Origin: Rhodobiaceae bacterium UBA7378
Lineage (GTDB): Bacteria > Pseudomonadota > Alphaproteobacteria > RS24
Length of the DNA stretch: 14,494 nucleotides
NCBI GenBank assembly: GCA_002469805.1
Contig: DKNW01000077.1
Coordinates: 1 to 14,494 of the forward strand
Reading direction: 5' to 3'
Shown here: positions 1 to 7,540 of the stretch, one piece after another
Numbering within the stretch: position 1 is the stretch's first letter
Layout of the letters: each line of letters begins with the position of its first letter
Notes under the pieces: generated by a model
Told to the model about the DNA's origin: nothing
The model's input: the letters and a program-made list of their open reading frames with translations, nothing else
The model's database searches: none
Position numbers and translations under genes: made by a program

Positions 1-33
1 GATCGGGATATCCGGGTTATCGCGGTGCAAACA

Positions 34-1398
34 TTAAATGTCGATATATTCGGTTTGCAGGCGGTTTAACGATTCATCCAGCTGGCGCGCCATTGCATCG
101 GGTGTGCAATCCGGCGGGTGTGCTCCTTTGCCGAGAATAACAATCTGATCGCGCACGCCACGCGCCTTAATCCAAGCCCCCAAAACTTGCTCGCTAACGC
201 CGTCGCTATAAATATGCGCTGTATCAAAGCAAGTGCCGCCTTGCTCGAAAAATGTATCGGCCATCGCTGCCAGCGTTGGTGCATCGATCTGGTTATCTGT
301 TCCCAAAACCAACCGCGAGATTGGTGTATCTACCCCGTCCATATGCATCATTGGCATAATCCCATGCCGACCAGCCACGGGTGGGTTGGCATCAAATCCA
401 GTTGGGCCAAGCGTGTCGGCGTCATAGGTTACGCCTCCGGCTGTGCGCCAGCGATCGAGCCAGTAGGCGGTGTTGATCGAAAATTCCGGCGATACAAGGT
501 CGGATGCGATATCACCCCGTTGCAAACAATCGGCCACATGGTCAGCTTCAACGGCGTAAAGCGGACGGGTCTCCGCAGTTGAAAATTCCTGCACGCTGCC
601 GTCTGCCTTGGTCACAACTATTGATTGGTTATCTGGTCCCGAATGCCATGGCTGGTCAATCACCAGCTTGCCGTCGCTGCCCATAACTGAAATCTGCCAC
701 GCAATATCCGTGTCGATCGCGCAATGCAAGTCCGCAGCAAAATTGCCGTAATCAAGTATCGCGCGCGCTTCGGCATCAACGCCTGTCGGTGCAAGACGCG
801 CCTCGCCGCTCAGAGCATGAGGCTCGCCCAACAAAAACCGCGCCGCCGTGAGCGGATAAATACCAATGTCCAGCATGCCGCCGCCTGCGCGATCACGATT
901 ATAGAGCCGGTGTTCGGGTGTGAAGGGAAACGAAAAACCAAAGCCCGAAGAAAAGCCAGTAACCGTGCCAATCTCGCCATCACTCACCAGCTTGCGGGCA
1001 AGATGCATGCGCGGATGCATGACATACATCAAGGCTTCGACAAGCAAAACATTATTGCGTGCGGCCGCACCGTAAAGGCTCAAAACCTCACCTTGGTTCA
1101 AGCCAAGCGGCTTCTCACACAAGGTGGCTTTGCCTGCTTCCAACGCGCGGTGCGCCCAAACAACATGGGCGTCATGCGGCGTTGCAATGTAAACCGCATC
1201 AATATCATCACGCGCCAAAAGTGCAGCATAGTCATGGCTGGGTGTGCCGCCATGTGTGTCGCAAAATGCTTGCGCACGCGCGAACGACCGGCTGGCAACG
1301 CCGAACAGTACTCCGTAATGACTGTGTTTTAGGTCGCTGGCAAAAGTATCTGCAATGCTTCCTGTCGCCAGAATGCCCCAGCGTATTTTACCGTCCAT
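34..1398 (-). CDS. Gfo/Idh/MocA-family oxidoreductase fused to an aldo/keto reductase domain that is cut by an in-frame stop
   Basis: The 454-residue product has two parts. Residues 1-330 are a complete NAD(P)-dependent Gfo/Idh/MocA dehydrogenase: Rossmann start GILATGSIA (8-16), the signature CEKPL (94-98) with its lysine, and GGGMLDIGIYP (172-182). Residues about 355-454 begin an aldo/keto reductase with FDTAHIY (391-397), giving catalytic Asp392 and Tyr397, and Lys424 in ILGKGAH. The frame then meets TAA right after LQTEYIDI. Beyond the stop, the same frame reads CLHRDNPDIPI to the window edge, the normal continuation with the catalytic His. The stop therefore replaces the tyrosine expected in YIDxYxLHRD. 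The gene is either a nonsense-mutated pseudogene, a gene retaining only its dehydrogenase activity, or a sequencing error. The ATG has GAGG six bases upstream and lies 12 bases after the gcdH stop, so the two genes are probably co-transcribed. Substrate unknown; sugars or polyols are typical for both families. Confidence 0.85.
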   Translation of the reverse strand: MDGKIRWGILATGSIADTFASDLKHSHYGVLFGVASRSFARAQAFCDTHGGTPSHDYAALLARDDIDAVYIATPHDAHVVWAHRALEAGKATLCEKPLGLNQGEVLSLYGAAARNNVLLVEALMYVMHPRMHLARKLVSDGEIGTVTGFSSGFGFSFPFTPEHRLYNRDRAGGGMLDIGIYPLTAARFLLGEPHALSGEARLAPTGVDAEARAILDYGNFAADLHCAIDTDIAWQISVMGSDGKLVIDQPWHSGPDNQSIVVTKADGSVQEFSTAETRPLYAVEADHVADCLQRGDIASDLVSPEFSINTAYWLDRWRTAGGVTYDADTLGPTGFDANPPVAGRHGIMPMMHMDGVDTPISRLVLGTDNQIDAPTLAAMADTFFEQGGTCFDTAHIYSDGVSEQVLGAWIKARGVRDQIVILGKGAHPPDCTPDAMARQLDESLNRLQTEYIDI

Positions 1399-1410
1399 AG
1401 GTCGCCTCGT

Positions 1411-2595
1411 TTAAAATGCGGCGATGCCCGTAATTGCACGACCAAGGATGAGCGCATGCACATCATGGGTGCCTTCATAGGTATTGACAGTTTCAAGATT
1501 AATCGCGTGTCGCATAATGTGATATTCTTGCGCAATGCCGTTGCCACCATGCATATCACGAGCGGTGCGGGCAATATCAAGCGCTTTGCCGACATTATTG
1601 CGCTTCACAATAGACACCATTTCTGGCGCAAATCGACCTTCATCCATCAGTCGACCAACGCGCAAGCTTGCCTGATAACCAAGTGCGATCTCGCCTTGCA
1701 TATCGGACAGTTTTTTCTGGTAAAGCTGGTTTGCCGCCAGCGGCTTATTGAATTGATGACGCTCAAGACCGTAAGTCCGAGCAGCATGCATGCAAAATTC
1801 AGCCGCGCCCATTGCGCCCCAGCTAATGCCATAACGCGCGCGGTTCAGACAGCTAAATGGCCCCTTTAAACCTTCGACATCCGGCAACATATTTTCTTCC
1901 GGTACCTGCACATCATCCATCATGATCATGCCGGTAACAGATGAACGCAGCGACATTTTGCCTTCAATTTTTGGCGCGGAGAGACCAGCCATGTCTTTTT
2001 CAAGAATGAAGCCTTTGATTTTGCCATCATGCGCCTCTGATTTTGCCCAAACAACAAACACATCAGCGACGGGAGCATTGGAAATCCACGTTTTCGAGCC
2101 GTTTAAAACAAACCCGCCATCGACCTTCTTGGCAAAGGTCCGCATACCAGCGGGGTCTGAGCCGGCATCTGGTTCCGTCAGTCCAAAACAACCGATCCAT
2201 TCACCACTTGTCAGTTTCGGCAGATATTTTTCTTTCTGTTCTTGTGAGCCGAATGTGTTGATTGGATGAATAACCAGCGATGATTGAACCGACATCATTG
2301 AGCGATAACCGCTATCGACGGCCTCAACTTCGCGCGCGATCAGCCCGTAGGAGACATATGACGCGCCAGCACCGCCAAAGTCGGGAGACACAGTAGCGCC
2401 TAAGAGCCCCTGCTCGCCCATTTCGCGGAATATTTCCGGCTCAACAGTCTCATTTGCAAAGGCGTCGATGACACGCGGTTGGAGGCGTTCACGGGCAAAT
2501 GCGCGTGCGCTTTCGGAGATCAACCGTTCTTCTTCAGTTAATTGTTCAGTGAGCAGAAACGGGTCTTCCCAGGCGAATTTTCCAATTTTTTCCAT
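1411..2595 (-). CDS. gcdH: Glutaryl-CoA dehydrogenase
   Basis: This FAD-dependent acyl-CoA dehydrogenase oxidises and decarboxylates glutaryl-CoA to crotonyl-CoA, passing electrons to electron-transfer flavoprotein. It serves lysine, tryptophan and some aromatic catabolism in the cytoplasm. The 394-residue length is normal. Features match glutaryl-CoA dehydrogenase rather than a generic family member: GYRSMMSVQSSLVIHP (96-111) with Arg98 at the position that binds the glutaryl carboxylate, CFGLTEPDAGSDP (136-148), SLRSSVTGMI (215-224), RYGISWG (254-260), and NTYEGTHDVHALILGRAITG (371-390) carrying the catalytic base Glu374. The start ATG is preceded by AAGGGG about ten bases upstream. The gene is separated from the upstream aldehyde dehydrogenase by a strong terminator, so it probably has its own promoter or depends on read-through. 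It is followed after 12 bases by the fused oxidoreductase. Its crotonyl-CoA product could feed beta-oxidation. Confidence 0.93.
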   Translation of the reverse strand: MEKIGKFAWEDPFLLTEQLTEEERLISESARAFARERLQPRVIDAFANETVEPEIFREMGEQGLLGATVSPDFGGAGASYVSYGLIAREVEAVDSGYRSMMSVQSSLVIHPINTFGSQEQKEKYLPKLTSGEWIGCFGLTEPDAGSDPAGMRTFAKKVDGGFVLNGSKTWISNAPVADVFVVWAKSEAHDGKIKGFILEKDMAGLSAPKIEGKMSLRSSVTGMIMMDDVQVPEENMLPDVEGLKGPFSCLNRARYGISWGAMGAAEFCMHAARTYGLERHQFNKPLAANQLYQKKLSDMQGEIALGYQASLRVGRLMDEGRFAPEMVSIVKRNNVGKALDIARTARDMHGGNGIAQEYHIMRHAINLETVNTYEGTHDVHALILGRAITGIAAF

Positions 2596-2629
2596 GGTGT
2601 ATTATCCCCTTTTCCCTCGCCTTATGCCG

Positions 2630-2668
2630 AAAAAAAAGGCCGCGTGCATCAAAATAACGCACGCGACC
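2630..2668 (-). terminator. Intrinsic terminator after the aldehyde dehydrogenase gene
   Basis: On the minus strand a 10-bp stem (arms at 2659-2668 and 2638-2647, core GCGTGC/GCACGC) encloses an 11-nt loop and is followed directly by eight T residues (positions 2637-2630). The single mismatch in the DNA stem (2640/2666) becomes a G-U pair in minus-strand RNA, so the stem is unbroken only for leftward transcripts. This is a textbook rho-independent terminator. It ends 34 bases upstream of the gcdH start codon and separates gcdH from the aldehyde dehydrogenase transcript. Confidence 0.88.
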
Positions 2669-2688
2669 CCCAGATTAACAATAATCCG

Positions 2689-4146
2689 TTATTTTTTGAT
2701 CATGCCGTTTAGCATTTTGCGAATTTTATCGCCATAAGGCGGACGCAGCATGCCGGCAGCAAACTCAAATGATGTTTGACGGAAAATGGTTTTGGCGTGA
2801 CTGAAATTCACGAAACCCTCACGGCCGTGATAGGCACCCGTACCAGACGGACCTACACCCCCAAACGGGGCATCATCCTGCATGATATGCGTTATCACAT
2901 CGTTCACCGAAACGCCTCCGGAGGTCGTGGAGTTGACCACCCGGTTTTCTTCCGCACGGTCATCGCCGAAATAATACAGGCCAAGGGGACGCTCATGGTC
3001 ATTTACGTATCCGATTGCATCATCGACCGTTTTATATGACTTGACCGGCAGGATTGGACCAAAAATTTCTTCCTGCATAACCTTCATGTCTTCGGTTGGT
3101 TCGACAATGATGGTTGGCGGAATTTTATGGTATTCCTGCTGGGAAAAGTCCTCATCGGCCGGGTTCAATTCCACAACAGTTGCCCCTTTTTCACGGGCAT
3201 CGTCCAGATAGCTTTGGAGACGGTCGTAATGGCGCTGGTTGACGATAGAAGTATAATCTTCATTGTCTTTTAGCGTCGGGAACATGGTTTCAATTGATGA
3301 CGACGCTTCGCTCACAAAACTGTCAACTTCACCTTCGGGCACCATCACATAGTCGGGTGCGAGGCAAATCTGACCAGCATTCAGCGTTTTGCCCATCATG
3401 ACCCGCGCGGCGGTTTTCTTCATGTTGGCGCTTTCCGACACGATCACCGGCGATTTACCGCCAAGCTCAAGTGTTACTGGAACAAGGTTCTCCGCGGCTG
3501 CACGCATCACATGTGATGCGATTGCCGTGGCACCGGTGAACAGCAAATGGTCAAACGGCATTTTCGAAAAATTAGCCCCGGTTTCAGGCCCACCCAGAAC
3601 AACAGCAACGTCTTCCTGGTCGAAATACTTCTCGCACAGCTCTTTCGTCAGCAGCGCGCAATTTGGCGTATACTCCGACGGTTTGATGATCGTGCGGTTG
3701 CCTGCAGCAAAGATACTGCCCATCGGTGCAAAGCAAAGATTGAATGGGAAATTCCAAGGCACAACATTGCCAACACAGCCCAGCGGCTGATACTCAACAC
3801 GCGTACTGGCACCTAGAAGGCCCATTGGGAACATCGAATGGCGTTTGGATGCCTTCATCCATTTGCGCACGTTTTTCTTCGCATATTTAAGTGGTGCCAG
3901 CGTGCCGCCGACATCCGTCGCCAGCGACCCTTCTGGGCTCCGATTGCCAAAATCGGCATTCAGCGCCTCAACGATAGCGTCTTTGTTGTCAACAAGCACG
4001 GCGATGCACCGGTCGATCAGATCGATGCGACGCTCGGCTGACATTGGCCCTTCGGCGATATGGGCCTTCTTTTGTAGTTCTACGAGCCGACGGATTTCCT
4101 CTTCCGGCGTCTCTGGCAAATCAATAATTTGTTCAGCTGCACTCAT
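2689..4146 (-). CDS. NAD(P)-dependent aldehyde dehydrogenase, coniferyl aldehyde dehydrogenase-like
   Basis: This soluble enzyme of 485 residues oxidises an aldehyde to the carboxylic acid. Visible active-site elements are PWNFP (130-134) with Asn132 of the oxyanion hole, ELGGKSP (227-233) with the general base Glu227, NAGQICLAPDY (256-266) with the nucleophile Cys261, and EEIFGPILPV (359-368). The sequence GQxCxAPDY followed by VMVP, and the C-terminal HGREGFVNFSHAK (440-452), resemble the coniferyl-aldehyde dehydrogenase branch rather than betaine- or succinate-semialdehyde enzymes; the true substrate could be another aromatic or long-chain aldehyde. The ATG is well supported by GGAGGG five bases upstream. 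It is divergent from the crotonase-fold genes across a 147-bp gap and ends in a strong terminator, so it may be monocistronic. Confidence 0.88.
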   Translation of the reverse strand: MSAAEQIIDLPETPEEEIRRLVELQKKAHIAEGPMSAERRIDLIDRCIAVLVDNKDAIVEALNADFGNRSPEGSLATDVGGTLAPLKYAKKNVRKWMKASKRHSMFPMGLLGASTRVEYQPLGCVGNVVPWNFPFNLCFAPMGSIFAAGNRTIIKPSEYTPNCALLTKELCEKYFDQEDVAVVLGGPETGANFSKMPFDHLLFTGATAIASHVMRAAAENLVPVTLELGGKSPVIVSESANMKKTAARVMMGKTLNAGQICLAPDYVMVPEGEVDSFVSEASSSIETMFPTLKDNEDYTSIVNQRHYDRLQSYLDDAREKGATVVELNPADEDFSQQEYHKIPPTIIVEPTEDMKVMQEEIFGPILPVKSYKTVDDAIGYVNDHERPLGLYYFGDDRAEENRVVNSTTSGGVSVNDVITHIMQDDAPFGGVGPSGTGAYHGREGFVNFSHAKTIFRQTSFEFAAGMLRPPYGDKIRKMLNGMIKK

Positions 4147-4169
4147 AAGTCCCTCCTAATGTTGAGACA

Positions 4170-4198
4170 ACTAAATCAAATGTTAGCCCCCTTGCCAA
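4170..4198 (-). promoter_or_regulatory. Candidate sigma-70-type promoter for the aldehyde dehydrogenase gene
   Basis: On the minus strand TTGGCA (4198-4193, five of six matches to the -35 consensus) lies exactly 17 bases before TTTAGT (4175-4170, four of six matches to the -10 consensus). A transcript from here would have a leader of roughly 15-20 nt containing the strong GGAGGG site. The prediction rests on position and consensus only. I could not pick a convincing counterpart for the rightward crotonase-fold genes in the same 4147-4293 gap. Confidence 0.35.
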
Positions 4199-4293
4199 GA
4201 ACTAGTTTTGAAGCACAGCTCAGTAAGTGAATTCAGTCTTTTATTTTTGTCTAAAACGGCTAACGTAGTGCGCAATTATTCGAGGGGAATTTC

Positions 4294-5133
4294 ATGACTG
4301 AACTTGTAACTACACACCTTGCCGATACTGGTGTTTTGACTGTTAGTCTTAATCGGCCAGAGGTGCTGAATAGCCTTAACCGACCTATCGTCGAACGTCT
4401 GATCGAAGTGATGACCGATGCCGACAAAAATGACGCCGTGCGAAGTATTATTCTAACTGGCGAAGGCCGCGGATTTTGCGCTGGCGCAGATCTCGCCAAT
4501 GGCCAATGGCCGAGCAATGAAGGATGGTCAGGCGGAGACGTTACTGCCAACGCCATGGAAGTTGGCTATAATCCGCTTGTTCGCGCCATCGCATTTAACT
4601 CAAAGCCGGTCGTCACAGCCGTTAACGGCGTAGCCGCGGGAGGTGGCGTGGGAATAGCACTCGCGGGCGACATTGTAATTGCCGGGGAAAGCGCCAAGTT
4701 TAAACTCGTTTTTGCACGTCAGTTAGGCATTATTTCAGACCTCGGTTCGTCGTGGCTGATCCCGAATTTGGTGGGGCGCGCGCGAGCCAATGGCATGGCG
4801 CTTTTAGGCGACAATCTATCGGCTGAAAAAGCCGCCGCATGGGGGCTCATTTGGGAAATGCTTCCAGATGACAAACTGATGGAAACCGCAACTGAATATG
4901 CTGAACGCCTCGCTGATGGTGCCATTACGGGCATCAAAGCCTCGGTGCGGGCGCATGATCAGGCCAATTTGCAAAGCCTTGATGCCCAACTCGATTACGA
5001 GCGTGACATGCAGCATCATTTTTGCGACCAACCGGTATTTGCTGAGGGTGTCCGCGCCTTTATCGAAAAGCGTAAACCGGATTTCCGAACTGTAGAGACT
5101 GCACAAATTAAAGCTGAAAGGGAGCAGGGCTAA
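4294..5133 (+). CDS. Crotonase-fold enoyl-CoA isomerase, PaaG-like (first of a tandem pair)
   Basis: The 279-residue protein is a crotonase-superfamily enzyme acting on an acyl-CoA. The oxyanion-hole elements are GFCAGAD (60-66) and NGVAAGGGVG (111-120). Both glutamates of enoyl-CoA hydratase are absent: the first position is Gly120, the second Phe140. Instead an aspartate, Asp149 in LGIISDLGSSW (144-154), sits where PaaG (ring-1,2-epoxyphenylacetyl-CoA isomerase) has its catalytic Asp in LGLIPDCGGTW. The overall pattern, including YNPLVRAIA (92-100) and LDAQLDYERDMQ (229-240), also follows PaaG. It is therefore more likely an isomerase than a hydratase, though databases may call it enoyl-CoA hydratase. 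The ATG has GAGGGG six bases upstream. Its stop overlaps the next start (TAATG), suggesting translational coupling and perhaps a joint complex. The ISDLGSSW segment is more diverged than in its neighbour, so its substrate may differ. Confidence 0.88.
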   Translation: MTELVTTHLADTGVLTVSLNRPEVLNSLNRPIVERLIEVMTDADKNDAVRSIILTGEGRGFCAGADLANGQWPSNEGWSGGDVTANAMEVGYNPLVRAIAFNSKPVVTAVNGVAAGGGVGIALAGDIVIAGESAKFKLVFARQLGIISDLGSSWLIPNLVGRARANGMALLGDNLSAEKAAAWGLIWEMLPDDKLMETATEYAERLADGAITGIKASVRAHDQANLQSLDAQLDYERDMQHHFCDQPVFAEGVRAFIEKRKPDFRTVETAQIKAEREQG

Positions 5134-5951
5134 TGGAATTTGATTTTTTGAAACTGGATATTGAAGGGTCGCTTGCTACCCTGACCTTTAACGACCCTGA
5201 CAATTTGAACGCAATGACCCCGGCCATGCTTAACAGCATCGACCATGCGCTTGATCATATCGAAGACCCGGAAAATAAAATCCGCTGCCTGATCATCACC
5301 GGTGCCGGACGCGGATTTTGCGCCGGTGCCAATGTTGCCAGCGATGGCGGCTCGGAAAGTGACGTCGCCAAAGGTGGCGCAGCCTCTAACCGTCCGCCCG
5401 ATGCAGGTGCCGGACTGGAACGCATGTATCACCCCTTGCTACGGCGATTGCGCAATCTGCCATGCCCGATCGTCTCGGCAGTTAACGGGCCATGCGCAGG
5501 TGTCGGCATGAGCTTTGCGCTAATGGGCGATATGGTGCTGGCGGGTAAATCTGCATTTTTCCTGCAAGCCTTTCGGCGTATCGGGCTTGTTCCCGATGGT
5601 GGCGCGACATTTATTCTGCCGCGTCTGATCGGCATGGCGCGCGCCAAGGAGCTGACTTTGATGGGCGAACGCTTGAGCGCCGATAACGCGCTTGAGTGGG
5701 GGTTGATTAACCGCGTCTTTGAAGATGATGCGCTGCTTGATGAAGCCCGCAAGCTGGCTGACGAGCTTGCCCAAGGGCCAATGTCGTTGGGCATGATCCG
5801 CAATCTCTTGTGGGAAAGCGTCGACAGCACGTATGAGGAACAACTCAATAATGAACGCTGGGCCCAACGCGAAGCTGGCCGGTCGAAAGATTTTATCGAG
5901 GGTGTGCGGGCGTTTAACGAAAAACGTGCCGCCAACTTCACAGGCGATTGA
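5133..5951 (+). CDS. Crotonase-fold enoyl-CoA isomerase, PaaG-like (second of a tandem pair)
   Basis: This 272-residue protein is a paralogue of the preceding gene product. It has the oxyanion-hole segments GFCAGAN (61-67) and NGPCAGVGMS (118-127). The two hydratase glutamates are replaced by Ser127 and Phe147, and the PaaG-type Asp155 is present in IGLVPDGGATF (150-160). ERMYHPLLRRLRNLP (96-110) and EGVRAFNEKRAANFTG (256-271) also match the PaaG pattern, whose C terminus ends with a similar SPQFTG. The predicted activity is isomerisation of an unsaturated or epoxide-bearing acyl-CoA; hydratase activity is unlikely. The ATG shares one base with the upstream stop, and GGGAG lies just before it. 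Codon use resembles the neighbours. It converges on gatB across a 107-bp gap. Confidence 0.88.
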   Translation: MEFDFLKLDIEGSLATLTFNDPDNLNAMTPAMLNSIDHALDHIEDPENKIRCLIITGAGRGFCAGANVASDGGSESDVAKGGAASNRPPDAGAGLERMYHPLLRRLRNLPCPIVSAVNGPCAGVGMSFALMGDMVLAGKSAFFLQAFRRIGLVPDGGATFILPRLIGMARAKELTLMGERLSADNALEWGLINRVFEDDALLDEARKLADELAQGPMSLGMIRNLLWESVDSTYEEQLNNERWAQREAGRSKDFIEGVRAFNEKRAANFTGD

Positions 5952-6019
5952 TCACCTGATTAATGTGGTTCATTTAGTCCCAAATGTTCAGCCAAGGACG
6001 CACGAGGCCAGTAGCCCGA

Positions 6020-6047
6020 CAAAGCTCATCGCAAACAAAATGATGAG
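6020..6047 (-). terminator. Weak candidate terminator hairpin downstream of gatB
   Basis: A perfect 6-bp inverted repeat (CTCATC at 6025-6030 and GATGAG at 6042-6047) with an 11-nt loop lies in the convergent gap between the second PaaG-like gene and gatB. On the minus strand it is followed by CTTTGTC, only a poor T tract. It could serve gatB or, without a T tract, the rightward gene. Nothing else in the 5952-6058 gap looks functional. Confidence 0.25.
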
Positions 6048-6058
6048 ATGCGGCACGG

Positions 6059-7540
6059 TTACTGGTCTTCAATGCCCAGCTTGGCGAGCACCAGCTGGTT
6101 AACGGCTTGCGGGTTTGCCTTGCCGCCTGTCGACTGCATGACTTGACCGACAAACCAGCCTGCCATTTTGGGTTTGGCTTTGGCTTGCTCAACTTTGTCT
6201 GGATTTGCTGCGATCACCGCATCGACCGCCGCCTCAATAGCGCCGGTATCCGTAACCTGTTTCAACCCTTTTTCTTCAACAATATCGCTTGGGTCACGGC
6301 CTTGATCGGAGCCTTCATCAAACATCAAGTCGAAAACATCCTTGGCAATGCGGCTCGATATCGTTTGATCCGAAATCAGATCCACCAATTGCCCAACCTG
6401 TTCGGCCTGAACCGGACTATCAGCAATCGTCAACCCCGCCTTGTTCAATCCGGCAAATACACTGCCGATAACCATATTTGCAGTTGCCTTGGCATCGCGA
6501 CCTTTTGCGGCCAACTCAAAGAAATCAGCGTTTTCAGCTTCCGAAACCAACACGCCAGCATCATAGGCAGACAAGCCGTAATCATCCATAAAACGCTTTT
6601 TCTTGTCATCGGGCAGCTCGGGCAGCGTGCGGGCAATATCATCGACAAACTCGGCGCTAAAGGTAAGCGGCAGCAGATCAGGGTCAGGGAAATAGCGGTA
6701 ATCATGCGCTTCTTCCTTAGACCGCATTGACCGCGTTTCGCCGCGTTTGGGATCAAATAGCCGCGTTTCCTGATTTATTTTTCCGCCATCCTCAATCACA
6801 TCAATTTGGCGACGCGCTTCGTGTTCAATCGCCTGTCCGATAAAGCGGATCGAGTTTACGTTTTTGATCTCGCACCGTGTGCCCAGCTCATCACCGGGTT
6901 TGCGCACTGATACGTTCACATCCGCGCGCATACTCCCCTGTTCCATATTGCCATCGCATGTACCCAGATAGCGCAGGATTGCTCGCAGTTTTTTGACATA
7001 AGCCTGCGCTTCGCCAGCCGAATGCATGTCGGGACGCGACACAATCTCCATCAGCGCAACGCCAGAGCGGTTCAAGTCAACAAAACTGAGATCGGGGTGC
7101 TGGTCGTGCAGAGACTTACCAGCATCTTGCTCAAGATGCAGCCGTTCGATGCCCACTGTTTTCACTGCGCCGCCCTCAAGATCAATCTCGATCTCGCCTT
7201 CGCCAACAATTGGCTGGAGGTATTGCGATATTTGATAGCCTTGCGGCAGGTCGGGATAAAAGTAATTTTTTCGATCAAAAACCGAATACCGGTTGATCTG
7301 CGCTTTCAAACCCAAGCCTGTGCGCACTGCTTGCTCGACACATTTCCAGTTAATGACGGGCAACATGCCTGGCATGGCCGCATCCACAAGCGAAACTTGC
7401 GTATTCGGTTCTGCGCCAAAGGTCGTGGCAGCGCCTGAAAACAATTTCGCGTCAGAGGTAACTTGCGCGTGCACCTCAAGCCCAATGACGATTTCCCAGT
7501 CGCCGGTCACTCCGGCAATTAAATTTGTTTTTTCAGTCAT
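6059..7540 (-). CDS. gatB: Aspartyl/glutamyl-tRNA(Asn/Gln) amidotransferase subunit B
   Basis: GatB is the tRNA-binding and kinase-like subunit of GatCAB. It phosphorylates the side chain of misacylated Glu-tRNA(Gln) or Asp-tRNA(Asn) and uses ammonia from GatA to amidate it. With the chosen start the protein has 493 residues. Signature blocks are WEIVIGLEVHAQV (15-27) with Glu22 and His24, KNYFYPDLPQGYQISQY (91-107), HLEQDAGKS (135-143), GVALMEIVSRPD (160-171), GSMRADVNVSVR (202-213), CEIKNVNS (223-230) and YRYFPDPDL (281-289). The YqeY-like tail ends in GWFVGQVMQSTGGKANP (461-477). I chose the ATG at 7540 because it overlaps the gatA stop as ATGA and has GGTGGA seven bases upstream. An in-frame ATG at 7555 would add five residues but has no clear ribosome site. 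It is the last gene of gatC-gatA-gatB. Confidence 0.97.
   Translation of the reverse strand: MTEKTNLIAGVTGDWEIVIGLEVHAQVTSDAKLFSGAATTFGAEPNTQVSLVDAAMPGMLPVINWKCVEQAVRTGLGLKAQINRYSVFDRKNYFYPDLPQGYQISQYLQPIVGEGEIEIDLEGGAVKTVGIERLHLEQDAGKSLHDQHPDLSFVDLNRSGVALMEIVSRPDMHSAGEAQAYVKKLRAILRYLGTCDGNMEQGSMRADVNVSVRKPGDELGTRCEIKNVNSIRFIGQAIEHEARRQIDVIEDGGKINQETRLFDPKRGETRSMRSKEEAHDYRYFPDPDLLPLTFSAEFVDDIARTLPELPDDKKKRFMDDYGLSAYDAGVLVSEAENADFFELAAKGRDAKATANMVIGSVFAGLNKAGLTIADSPVQAEQVGQLVDLISDQTISSRIAKDVFDLMFDEGSDQGRDPSDIVEEKGLKQVTDTGAIEAAVDAVIAANPDKVEQAKAKPKMAGWFVGQVMQSTGGKANPQAVNQLVLAKLGIEDQ

Noticed and set aside
1..4. Window beginning with GATC, possibly a cloning junction
   Set aside because: Four bases are too common to support this; it would matter only if the nearby TAA proved to be a clone-end sequencing error.
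1..36. A separate downstream gene restarting at the ATG that overlaps the TAA of the fused oxidoreductase (TAATG)
   Set aside because: That frame reads only ATG TTT GCA CCG CGA and then TAA, so no split-gene arrangement is supported.
724..1332. Long open frame opposite the Gfo/Idh/MocA domain
   Set aside because: It lies wholly antisense to a gene with clear motifs, its translation is rich in Arg/Cys/His with no recognisable domain, and no ribosome site was seen.
2673..2686. GATTA-ACAA-TAATC hairpin just after the aldehyde dehydrogenase stop
   Set aside because: It is only a 5-bp AT-rich stem without a T tract; the adjacent strong hairpin explains termination.
5952..6058. Possible small gene in the convergent gap
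   Set aside because: No open frame with a start and ribosome site of useful length lies there; the frames that cross it are extensions of gatB shadows.
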